Of a stretch of DNA of 64,000 nt, positions 44,356 through 52,336 are shown in pieces. The translations under genes and the position numbers were made by a program. Source of the stretch: Mixta intestinalis (GTDB lineage: Bacteria > Pseudomonadota > Gammaproteobacteria > Enterobacterales > Enterobacteriaceae); assembly GCF_009914055.1 (NCBI RefSeq), contig NZ_CP028271.1, forward strand, positions 3,100,001 through 3,164,000, written 5' to 3'. Numbering within the stretch: position 1 is the stretch's first letter; each line of letters opens with the position of its first letter. Under the pieces are notes generated by a model, which ran no database searches, was not told where the DNA came from, and was given only the letters and a program-made list of their open reading frames with translations.

Positions 44356-44907
44356 ATGTCACTATGGAAAACCTTTATTGCCAGTATCGGTGCCCTGCTC
44401 TCAGTCGCCTGTAGTACCACTCCACCTAAAAATGTGACGGTTGTCGAACATTTTGAGGCCAATCGTTATCTTGGTCAGTGGTATGAAATTGCCCGCCTTA
44501 ATCACCGCTTCGAGCGCGGGCTCGATCATGTTACCGCCACCTACAGCAAGCGGAACGATGGCGGCCTGAAGGTGATTAACCGTGGTTACGATACGCAGAA
44601 ACAGCGCTGGAAAGAGAGCATCGGCAAAGCTTACTTTACCGGCTCGCCGCAGCGTGCGGCGCTGAAAGTCTCTTTCTTCGGTCCTTTTTATGGCGGCTAT
44701 AACGTCATCGCACTTGATAAAGACTACCGCTACGCGCTGGTTTGTGGGCCGAACTACGATTATCTGTGGATTCTGTCACGCACGCCACAGCTTGACCCGG
44801 CGGTTAAGCAGCAGCTAACCGAGCAGGCGCGTCAGGCAGGCTTCCCGGTAGATAAGCTGATCTGGGTAAAACAGGATGGCGCTACGGAGCAGCAGGCAGG
44901 AAATTAA
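44356..44907 (+). CDS. blc: Outer-membrane lipocalin Blc
   Basis: This 183-residue bacterial lipocalin has a signal peptide with lipobox (LLSVAC, about residue 19), so it is a lipoprotein, probably in the outer membrane. The lipocalin motif is LGQWYEIARLNHRFERGL; later conserved parts are FFGPFYGGYNVIALD and YDYLWILSRTPQL. It binds lysophospholipids and is linked to membrane stress in E. coli. AGGAAAGCGCT precedes the ATG. It is convergent with ecnB across a long hairpin. Confidence 0.96.
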   Translation: MSLWKTFIASIGALLSVACSTTPPKNVTVVEHFEANRYLGQWYEIARLNHRFERGLDHVTATYSKRNDGGLKVINRGYDTQKQRWKESIGKAYFTGSPQRAALKVSFFGPFYGGYNVIALDKDYRYALVCGPNYDYLWILSRTPQLDPAVKQQLTEQARQAGFPVDKLIWVKQDGATEQQAGN

Positions 44908-44925
44908 TACAGAGGTAACGAAGGC

Positions 44926-44957
44926 CGGTACGGAACGAGAAGGCGTGTTCCGTACCG
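44926..44957. terminator. Long hairpin between blc and ecnB
   Basis: An 11-bp perfect stem (CGGTACGGAAC / GTTCCGTACCG) with a 10-base loop sits between the convergent genes. Neither strand has a good U-tract, so termination is likely but not certain. Confidence 0.55.
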
Positions 44958-44963
44958 CTTAAC

Positions 44964-45098
44964 TTATTGCGCGCCGCGCTGAATTGCCTGACCACCAGCT
45001 TCAACATCTTCACCCACGCCACGCGTGGTGTTGCAGGCAGAGAGCAGAGTAGAAAGAATCAGAGCTGAAAAAATAGCAACAATACTTTTCTTTGACAT
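44964..45098 (-). CDS. ecnB: Entericidin B-type toxin lipoprotein EcnB
   Basis: This 44-residue lipoprotein matches E. coli entericidin B: signal peptide with lipobox LLSAC, then NTTRGVGEDVEAGGQAIQ. In E. coli entericidin B promotes lysis in stationary phase and is counteracted by entericidin A. I start at MSKKSI (45098) because AAGGA is 7 bases upstream; another ATG two codons earlier is too close to it. I see no entericidin A gene between ecnB and efp. Confidence 0.93.
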   Translation of the reverse strand: MSKKSIVAIFSALILSTLLSACNTTRGVGEDVEAGGQAIQRGAQ

Positions 45099-45228
45099 AG
45101 CCATTTCCTTTTTGGTTGCAGTTGAAAGTACAGCAACTAAAGCATAGCCCTAAATTAACAGCTTGCTCGTCGCCACAGCAGGAAATGGTTTATTTCAGAA
45201 AGGGGGATGTCGTTATCCACGCGCCAGA

Positions 45229-45251
45229 GAGCGCACCCAACGGATGCGCTC
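45229..45251 (-). terminator. Hairpin downstream of efp
   Basis: A 7-bp stem (GAGCGCA / TGCGCTC) lies 10 bases past the efp stop, without a U-tract. Confidence 0.4.
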
Positions 45252-45260
45252 GATCAGCGC

Positions 45261-45827
45261 TTATTTTACGCGAGAAACGTATTCGCCAGAGCGGGTATCA
45301 ACCTTGATCACTTCGCCAATCTGCACGAACAATGGAACCTTAACTACCGCACCGGTGGACAGCGTAGCCGGTTTACCGCCGGTACCAGCCGTATCACCTT
45401 TCAGACCTGGATCGGTATCAACGATTTCCAGCTCAACGAAGTTCGGCGGGGTTACCGCAATCGGAGTGTTGTTCCACAGGGTAACGATACATTCAGCCTG
45501 ATCCAGCAGCCATTTGGCGCTGTCGCCAACCGCTTTCTCATCAGCGGCCAGCTGTTCGAAAGTTTCATTGTTCATGAAGTGCCAGAACTCACCGTCGTTA
45601 TAAAGGTAAGTCAGCGTCATATCTACAACGTCTGCGCCTTCAGCGGAGTCGGTAGATTTGAAGGTTTTTTCAATCAGTTTGCCGGTCAGCAGACGGCGCA
45701 TTTTGACACGTGCGAACGCCTGGCCCTTGCCCGGTTTTACAAATTCACTGGATTCGATAGCGTAAGGCTCGCCTTCGAACATGATTTTGAGACCGTTGCG
45801 AAAATCGTTGCTAGAATAAGTCGCCAT
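45261..45827 (-). CDS. efp: Elongation factor P
   Basis: This 188-residue three-domain factor rescues ribosomes stalled at polyproline. Lys34 in VKPGKGQAF is the residue modified with beta-lysine by EpmA and EpmB, both encoded in this window. Conserved blocks include RRLLTGKLIEKTF, FWHFMNNETFEQL, and DTRSGEYVSRVK at the end. It is divergent from epmB, 41 bases apart, the arrangement found in E. coli. Confidence 0.98.
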   Translation of the reverse strand: MATYSSNDFRNGLKIMFEGEPYAIESSEFVKPGKGQAFARVKMRRLLTGKLIEKTFKSTDSAEGADVVDMTLTYLYNDGEFWHFMNNETFEQLAADEKAVGDSAKWLLDQAECIVTLWNNTPIAVTPPNFVELEIVDTDPGLKGDTAGTGGKPATLSTGAVVKVPLFVQIGEVIKVDTRSGEYVSRVK

Positions 45828-45868
45828 AAAGGCCCTCTACAATTAAACACTGGTACTTAGCCAAAAAA

Positions 45869-46897
45869 ATGGCACACATTGTAACCCTAAATACCCCATC
45901 CAGAGAAGATTGGTTGCAACAACTTGCAGACGTCATCACTGAACCCCATGAATTATTGCATTTTTTAACGCTGGATCAGCACCCGGAACTGGTGGAAGGT
46001 AGCGGCGCGCGTAAGCTTTTCGCCCTGCGCGTACCGCGTGCGTTCGCCCAGCGTATGAGAAAAGGCGATCCGTACGATCCGCTGCTGCGCCAGGTGATTA
46101 CCGATCGTCAGGAGTTTATCGACGCGCCAGGTTACAGCACCGATCCGCTGGATGAGCAGAGCAGCGTGGTGCCGGGGCTGCTGCACAAGTATAAAAACCG
46201 GGCGCTGCTGCTGGTAAAAGGCGGCTGCGCGGTTAACTGCCGCTACTGCTTCCGCCGTCATTTCCCCTATCAGGATAATCAGGGCAATAAGCGTAACTGG
46301 CAGCGGGCGCTGGACTATATTCGCGATCACGATGAGCTGGATGAGATCATTTTTTCCGGCGGCGATCCGCTGATGGCGAAAGATCATGAGCTGGACTGGC
46401 TGATCGGCGAACTGGAGACGATCCCGCATCTGAAACGTCTGCGTATTCACAGCCGCCTGCCGGTAGTGATTCCGGCGCGCATTACGGAAGAACTGTGCCA
46501 GCGCCTGGCGCATTCACGCCTACAGGTATTGCTGGTGACCCATATTAACCATGCTCAGGAAATTGACGACGCGCTGCGGCACGGCATCGCCATGCTGAAG
46601 CGCGCTGGCGTTACCTTGCTGAACCAGAGTGTGCTGTTGCGCGATGTTAATAACGATGCGCCTACGCTGGCGGCACTCAGCAACGCGCTGTTTGATGCCG
46701 GTATCCTGCCTTACTATCTGCACGTGCTGGATAAGGTGCAGGGCGCAGCACATTTTTATGTCTCTGACGATGAAGCGCGGGCAATCATGCGTCAGCTGCT
46801 GACGCTGGTTTCAGGCTACCTGGTACCAAAGCTGGCACGTGAAATCGGCGGCGAACCGAGCAAAACGCCGCTTGATTTACAGCTAAGACAATCCTGA
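45869..46897 (+). CDS. epmB: EF-P beta-lysylation enzyme EpmB (radical SAM lysine 2,3-aminomutase)
   Basis: This 342-residue enzyme converts (S)-alpha-lysine to (R)-beta-lysine for EF-P. The radical SAM cysteines are in CAVNCRYCFRRHFPY (CxxxCxxC), followed by IIFSGGDPLMAKD and RIHSRLPVVIPARIT. The C-terminus has LDKVQGAAHFYVSDDEA, typical of the KamA family. A long hairpin follows directly. Confidence 0.97.
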   Translation: MAHIVTLNTPSREDWLQQLADVITEPHELLHFLTLDQHPELVEGSGARKLFALRVPRAFAQRMRKGDPYDPLLRQVITDRQEFIDAPGYSTDPLDEQSSVVPGLLHKYKNRALLLVKGGCAVNCRYCFRRHFPYQDNQGNKRNWQRALDYIRDHDELDEIIFSGGDPLMAKDHELDWLIGELETIPHLKRLRIHSRLPVVIPARITEELCQRLAHSRLQVLLVTHINHAQEIDDALRHGIAMLKRAGVTLLNQSVLLRDVNNDAPTLAALSNALFDAGILPYYLHVLDKVQGAAHFYVSDDEARAIMRQLLTLVSGYLVPKLAREIGGEPSKTPLDLQLRQS

Positions 46898-46902
46898 CCT
46901 CC

Positions 46903-46931
46903 TGCCCGGCAAGGCGAACGCTTGCCGGGCA
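46903..46931. terminator. Strong hairpin after epmB
   Basis: An 11-bp perfect stem (TGCCCGGCAAG / CTTGCCGGGCA) with a 7-base loop lies 5 bases past the epmB stop. There is no U-tract, so it may protect the mRNA 3' end and not terminate. Confidence 0.55.
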
Positions 46932-47648
46932 AACCGAGACGGCAGGTATTACGCTTTTCCCGCCGCTGGCTAAGAAATCACGTCTTCCGTTATCTTTTCC
47001 ACCATAATCTGCTTTATCTGTTCTGTATTGACCCGGCAACGCATAACATAATAACCTGGTATTTTTATATTATATCTGACCCCAAAAATGGACTGTTAAC
47101 GCGGTTAATATCAGCCTTGTTTTCGTTCTGCTTCTACTCTCTTTTGTGGTCCGGTTACGCAACCACACCTCGACTTTAATAAAAACCATTTGATGAAGCG
47201 CACAAAATTAGCTGGCTATTCTTCTGTCAGACAACAGAAAGAAGCTTTATTCGATGAATCAGTTTCTTCCAAAAAGACAATCGGGAATTATTTATAAAAA
47301 CCCAAATAAACGGTCCCGTTATTTTTTACCATTAGCAGGCGAATGCCTCAGAGCGAATAATAATTATTTCGAATGCCCATGCTTCACCTGTTAAACCGTA
47401 ATAATCCTATAGAAATTGCAAAAAACGTGTTCACGCCAATTATTTACTCAGATGAATTAAACTATTTTCAATATATTTTTGTGATTGATAGCCGCTTTTT
47501 TCAGAATCTTCCCTCTTTACCAATGGGTACCGTAACCATAAAGGAAAGAAAAATTAATTGCTTTTATAAGTTCTTTCTTCTAAAAATCAAGTTACTATTA
47601 AGCGGCAGATGATATGAGGACACTTTGTTATAATAATCATGGACGTTT
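46932..47648. other. AT-rich region upstream of the EvgA-like regulator
   Basis: This 717-base stretch marks the left edge of the insertion between epmB and yjeI. It is AT-rich from about 47040 on. The frame at 47373-47612 (79 codons) lacks a ribosome-binding site and a recognisable product. TATAAT at 47629-47634 is a possible -10 box for the regulator, but no matching -35 is clear. No repeats or integrase remnants are visible. Confidence 0.5.
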
Positions 47649-48275
47649 ATGCCTTCTATTCTTATCGTTGACGATCACCCGGCTATTTGTTTTGCGCTTA
47701 AGGCTTCACTGGAAGCGGAAGAGGACCTTACCGTAACCACGACAACCGATGGCGGGAAGGTGATGTTCCTTATTCGTGAACTTAAGCCTGACTTAATTAT
47801 TCTTGATATTTCTCTTTTAAAGCTGGATGGGCTTGATTTACTGGCACGTATCAAACATTATCGCCCTGCTATTCGGGTACTGATCCTTACCGGGCTACCG
47901 GCAGAGGTTTACGCACCGCGCAGCCTGAAGGCAGGCGCAGACGGTTTTCTTAGCAAGCAACACCTGCTTACTGCAATCAGTGCGGTGGTACGGCTACTGC
48001 TGGATGGCTATAGCTGTTTTCCTGCCGGAAGCTTTATCGCGGAAAATGCGCCTTCGGCCTCCGCCGATGCAGAAAGCTCGCGGCTCCTGGAGCGCATGTC
48101 CGACCGCGAACTTACTGTTTTACGTTATCTGGCGGAAGGAAAATCAAATAAAGAAATTGGCGAACTGCTCCAGTTAAGTAATAAAACCATTAGCACTTAT
48201 AAAGCACGGCTGCTGGAAAAAAGCGGAACGGAATCTCTGGCGGAGTTACTTCAACAATTTAAAAATATAAAATAA
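47649..48275 (+). CDS. LuxR/FixJ-family response regulator, EvgA/BvgA-like
   Basis: This 208-residue regulator has a receiver domain (1-115) with acidic pocket Asp8-Asp9, phospho-acceptor Asp53 (ILDIS), Thr81 and Lys103. A LuxR-type helix-turn-helix (about 145-205) has RELTVLRYLAEGKSNKEIGE and TISTYKARLLEK. The architecture and its coupling to a BvgS-type sensor suggest an EvgA or BvgA relative. Its stop codon shares a base with the sensor's ATG (TAATG), so translation is coupled. The target genes are unknown; the usher and DUF1090 gene downstream are obvious candidates. Confidence 0.93.
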   Translation: MPSILIVDDHPAICFALKASLEAEEDLTVTTTTDGGKVMFLIRELKPDLIILDISLLKLDGLDLLARIKHYRPAIRVLILTGLPAEVYAPRSLKAGADGFLSKQHLLTAISAVVRLLLDGYSCFPAGSFIAENAPSASADAESSRLLERMSDRELTVLRYLAEGKSNKEIGELLQLSNKTISTYKARLLEKSGTESLAELLQQFKNIK

Positions 48276-51200
48276 TGGCGCTAATTCTACGCATAGTCAT
48301 ATTAATAGGGTTAATTACTTTTTCGTCTACCGGTCCGGCTGCTCCGCAGCCGAACCAGGCCGTTAATTCGCTACAGCTGCTGGCGCACAGTCAGGCGATG
48401 CTGTCGGATCTGACATTAAGCAGTGAACAATGGCGCTGGCTACGCAAACATAATCATCTGACGATCGCCAGCTGGTCGCCAAACGTTCCGCCCTATTTTA
48501 TGAACGCCGGGCGTTATGACTATGTCGGCATTACCGCCGATTACCTTGGCCTGCTGGCCTCTAATCTTAATATTAAACTGGAAATTCAGCAGTACGCTGA
48601 TAAGAAAGCGGCCTTTGAGGCGCTGAAAAGCGGTGAGGCGGATCTTATCGCCTGGGCCAGCGATGAGGCATACGAAGCAGGGTTTCTGCTGAGTAAGCCC
48701 TACACCAATAATGCACCGGCAGAAGTGGTGAATTTTAACGCCTGGCCGCTGCCTGAAGAGGGTGTCCGGCTGGCTATTGATGCCGCCTACCCTAACCCAG
48801 AAGTCTTTATGCAGCGCTGGCCACAGGCGCAGCTGATTCCCTTTATTTCGGCCCGTCATGCGCTGGAAGCATTAGCCTTTAATCAGATTGATATTTTTAT
48901 TGGCGATGCTACCGCCACACAATATTTAATTAACGAATCTAATCTGAGCGATTTAAATATTCGCCGCCTGCGCAATAACCAATCAAAAGGATTCTCTTTT
49001 GCTGCGCGTTCCGATAATGAACAGCTTATTGCGATCATTAATCAGGTGCTGGCCGCTATTCCGGCAAATATTAATGAAGATATTATGCGGCGCTGGAACG
49101 GCGGTTTTATGCCGATCCTCAGCGATCGTCATCTCTATTTCACTTCACTTGAACAGAAATGGATTGAGGATAACCCGGAAATTCGCGTTTCAGTGCTGCG
49201 TGACAGCGCGCCGCTAAGCATTTATGACAGCAAGAAAAAGCTGCACGGTGTTACTACCGATATTTTGAAAGCTATTGGTCTGCGCACCGGGCTGAAATTC
49301 GTTATTCAGCCTAAAGATAACCTTGATGAAATTATTACCGCTGTAAAATCTGGTCACAGCGATATGGTAGCCAGTCTTAATCTCGACAGCGCCAGCCATG
49401 CTAACCTGTTAACCACCCGAACCTGGCTGTTTAATTCCTGGGTAATGGTTGGACGCAACCCTTCGCTTTCGCTGCCCAGCACGCATCGGGCGATGCTGCT
49501 GAAGGGCAACGCCGTCAATCTCAGCGCCGAACCTGAATTGCAGAAAATGCGTCTGGTTCATGCCGATACCCTGACCGAGGGGCTGGAAGCGGTGGTGAAA
49601 GGCAAGGCAGACGTGATGATTCTGCCGTTAATCAACGCGAACTTTTATATTTCCCGGCTGTATGCCGACAAGCTGCGCATTATTAAAAGTCTGGAGATCG
49701 AACCAGCACGCTTCACTATGGCGGTCTCCGCCAACAACTATCCGTTGGCGACCATTCTGGATAAAGCCTTGCTGAATATTGCCCCGGAAGATTTACAGCT
49801 AACGGTGCGCAAATGGCACAGCAACGCCAACATGCCTCACGACAGGCAGAACGAGATTAAATCTCCTCCCTCTCAGGCACTCATCGGGTTAGCAATTGTT
49901 GCTGCCGGTATGATTCTGACGCTGCTTATTCTGCTGCTGCGCCACCGCCAACGGCGTCAGCCTGCTCAACAGCACCTGCTGGATGCGATTCCCATCCCCC
50001 TGTTTATTACCGATCTCAACGGGCGGCTAACTAACGCAAATCGCTCCTTTGCCGATGCCCTGAACATCGATATCAATGAGCATCGCGGGCAAAACGTGCA
50101 AACATTAATGGCCGAGTCCGGGCTTTATGATGGCAATAACGTTAAGGAAGGCATCGCTTTCTGGCAGACGCTGCTGCAAACCAATGCGTTGGGTTACGGC
50201 TACGTTGGCGGCTGGCAGGATACGCGCGAAAGCCTGCAAACATTGAAGCAATTGCAACAGGCAAAATATGCGGCGGAAAAAGCCAGCCGGGTAAAAACCA
50301 CCTTCCTCGCCTCCATTAGCCATGAATTGCGTACGCCGCTCAGCGCCATTATCGGCATTCTGGAACTGCTGCTACGACGTAAACAGCTTAACCCCGGCGA
50401 TCGCGACTCGTTACATATCGCCTACGACACCGCAGAATCGCTGTTAATGCTGGTAGGCGACATTATTGACGTTGCACGTATCGAGACAGAGAGGCTGGTA
50501 CTGCGCCCTGAACGCGCCTCGATTCGCCCGCTGATTGAATCCGTAGTAACTATGATGGATGGCCTGGCACGGCAGAAATCGCTGCTGTTTACCTGTGAAA
50601 TCGATGCGGATATCAGCGGTGATGTGCTGGTCGATCCGGTGCGGTTTAAGCAAATCCTGATTAATATTCTCGGCAACGCGGTCAAATTTACCGCTCAGGG
50701 GCGAGTGATCTTCCAGGCTCTGCTGGAAAAAGAGGAAGCTTCCGCACTTAACCTGGTGCTGACTATTCAGGACAGCGGGCCGGGCATCGACGCGGAAACA
50801 CAGGCGCGCCTCTTTAAGCCCTTTGAGCAGGGTGATAATCAGCAGAGCCAACAGGGTAGCGGCCTGGGCCTGTATATCTGCCGAACGCTGATTACGATGA
50901 TGGCCGGCGACTTAACGCTGGACAGCCAGCCGGGAATGGGTACGGAAGTCACCATTCGCCTGCGCCTGCCGAGAATGACGCCGCAGCCGATGCCTGCGGT
51001 AGCCGCCACCGCGCAGGCCACGCCAGCTACCGCACGGCGGATTCTGGTGGTGGACGATCACGCCGCCAGCCGCCACGTTTTAATCCAGCAGCTGCACTAT
51101 TTAGGCCATGAGGCGATCGGCGCGGCTGACGGTCAGCAGGCGCTCTCTCTGCTCTCCGCCCAACTGCCCGACGTCGTCATTACCGACTGTAACATGCCGG

Positions 51201-51736
51201 TGATGGACGGCTTCGCCCTGACCCATGCCATTCGGCGCGAACATCCCGATTTGATTATCTGGGGCGCGACGGCCAACAAACAGCAGTCGGTTCGTGAAGC
51301 CTGTCTGAATGCCGGAATGAATGATTGTTTGTTCAAGCCGTTAACGCTACAGACGCTGGAAAAAGCGCTCAACGCCCTGCCGGTCAATGAGGTTCCCAGC
51401 TGCAATATTGCGTGGAAATTCCCACCGGGCCTGAATACGCCGCATAAGCGCCGTCACTTCCTGCAGCTTCAGCTGGAAATGTTTGATGAGGCGTTAAACG
51501 ATATTCATGAAGGACAACAGCATAATCGCGATCTAAAAACCGTATTGCATAAATTACGCGGCGGGTTATTGCTGCTTGGCGCGGACGAATTAATCGAGGC
51601 CTGTCAGCAGCTGGAGAAGCAGCCTGACCCGGAATGCCTGAAACAATTCGAGCAGCAAATAGTGCATCTTTCCCGGCATATTCAGCTTATTTATGCAGGG
51701 ACTACAGACCTGTCATCCCTTCCTACAGCAGGCTGA
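48275..51736 (+). CDS. Hybrid sensor histidine kinase, EvgS/BvgS-like
   Basis: This 1153-residue unorthodox sensor has two periplasmic venus-flytrap domains (about 50-285, with PPYFMNAGRYDYVGITADYL; and about 300-515). A membrane span follows at 535-556, then a short PAS-like region (LLDAIPIPLFITDLNGRLTN). The histidine kinase core has His683 in SISHELRTPLS and the N box around Asn801. The receiver domain has Asp971 (ITDCNMPVMDG), and the HPt domain has His1092 (VLHKLRGG). This four-step His-Asp-His-Asp relay is the BvgS/EvgS design. The N-terminus looks like a weak signal peptide. The ligand cannot be read from sequence. Confidence 0.95.
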   Translation: MALILRIVILIGLITFSSTGPAAPQPNQAVNSLQLLAHSQAMLSDLTLSSEQWRWLRKHNHLTIASWSPNVPPYFMNAGRYDYVGITADYLGLLASNLNIKLEIQQYADKKAAFEALKSGEADLIAWASDEAYEAGFLLSKPYTNNAPAEVVNFNAWPLPEEGVRLAIDAAYPNPEVFMQRWPQAQLIPFISARHALEALAFNQIDIFIGDATATQYLINESNLSDLNIRRLRNNQSKGFSFAARSDNEQLIAIINQVLAAIPANINEDIMRRWNGGFMPILSDRHLYFTSLEQKWIEDNPEIRVSVLRDSAPLSIYDSKKKLHGVTTDILKAIGLRTGLKFVIQPKDNLDEIITAVKSGHSDMVASLNLDSASHANLLTTRTWLFNSWVMVGRNPSLSLPSTHRAMLLKGNAVNLSAEPELQKMRLVHADTLTEGLEAVVKGKADVMILPLINANFYISRLYADKLRIIKSLEIEPARFTMAVSANNYPLATILDKALLNIAPEDLQLTVRKWHSNANMPHDRQNEIKSPPSQALIGLAIVAAGMILTLLILLLRHRQRRQPAQQHLLDAIPIPLFITDLNGRLTNANRSFADALNIDINEHRGQNVQTLMAESGLYDGNNVKEGIAFWQTLLQTNALGYGYVGGWQDTRESLQTLKQLQQAKYAAEKASRVKTTFLASISHELRTPLSAIIGILELLLRRKQLNPGDRDSLHIAYDTAESLLMLVGDIIDVARIETERLVLRPERASIRPLIESVVTMMDGLARQKSLLFTCEIDADISGDVLVDPVRFKQILINILGNAVKFTAQGRVIFQALLEKEEASALNLVLTIQDSGPGIDAETQARLFKPFEQGDNQQSQQGSGLGLYICRTLITMMAGDLTLDSQPGMGTEVTIRLRLPRMTPQPMPAVAATAQATPATARRILVVDDHAASRHVLIQQLHYLGHEAIGAADGQQALSLLSAQLPDVVITDCNMPVMDGFALTHAIRREHPDLIIWGATANKQQSVREACLNAGMNDCLFKPLTLQTLEKALNALPVNEVPSCNIAWKFPPGLNTPHKRRHFLQLQLEMFDEALNDIHEGQQHNRDLKTVLHKLRGGLLLLGADELIEACQQLEKQPDPECLKQFEQQIVHLSRHIQLIYAGTTDLSSLPTAG

Positions 51737-51841
51737 GGACGTGCCTGTATTGCTATGGATGGGCCTAACCTTTAACCTTGAGGCCACTTACGGATAAGTC
51801 CGCAAGCGTTTAAATAAATGGTTTTCGTATAAGGAGTTACG

Positions 51842-52270
51842 ATGAAAAAGTTAACAGTTCTTGCTGCGGTAATGATGGCTGGCGTATTTAACATGGCTCA
51901 TGCAGGCGTTGAAGATTGCGCCACCAAACGTGCAGCGCTGGAAAAAGAAATCAGCATCGCGCAGCACTACGGTAACACCATGAAAGTGAACAGCCTGAAA
52001 CACGCGCTGGCTGAAGTTAAAGCACATTGCACCAGCTCAAGCGTGATTGCTAAAGCACAGAAAGAAGTTGCCAAGCTGGAAAAGAAACTGGCTGAAAAAC
52101 AAGGCGACATCCGTGAAGTGCAGGCTGACCTGCGTGAAGCCCAGGCCCGCGGCAAAAAAGACAAAATCGCTAAATACCAGCGTAAGCTGAGCGAAAAACA
52201 GGCAGATCTGCAGGAAATCCAGCAGAAACTGAACCAGGCGCGTGCTGACCTGGCTTCCCTGCAAAAATAA
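51842..52270 (+). CDS. Periplasmic DUF1090 protein (YqjC-like)
   Basis: This 142-residue protein has a clear signal peptide (ending MAHA) and a mature part that is almost entirely charged alpha-helix, likely coiled coil. The DUF1090 signature is present: two cysteines (EDCATKRAALEKEI and VKAHCTSS), KVNSLKHALAEV, and repeated heptads with KLAEKQGDI and KLSEKQADL. E. coli YqjC belongs to this family; its function is unknown. AAGGAG 5 bases before the ATG is strong. It has its own terminator and lies 105 bases after the sensor kinase. Confidence 0.9.
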   Translation: MKKLTVLAAVMMAGVFNMAHAGVEDCATKRAALEKEISIAQHYGNTMKVNSLKHALAEVKAHCTSSSVIAKAQKEVAKLEKKLAEKQGDIREVQADLREAQARGKKDKIAKYQRKLSEKQADLQEIQQKLNQARADLASLQK

Positions 52271-52286
52271 TTATTCCCCTGAAGCA

Positions 52287-52314
52287 AACGGAAGCGTTCT
52301 CGCTTCCGTTTTTT
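52287..52314 (+). terminator. Terminator after the DUF1090 gene
   Basis: A 10-bp perfect stem (AACGGAAGCG / CGCTTCCGTT) with a 4-base loop and six T. It separates the DUF1090 gene from the usher gene only 23 bases downstream. Confidence 0.9.
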
Positions 52315-52336
52315 ATGGCTTAGCTTTCTGCCACTA

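Noticed and set aside
47373..47612. 79-codon plus-strand frame upstream of the EvgA-like regulator
   Set aside because: No ribosome-binding site, AT-rich codon use unlike neighbours and no recognisable motif.
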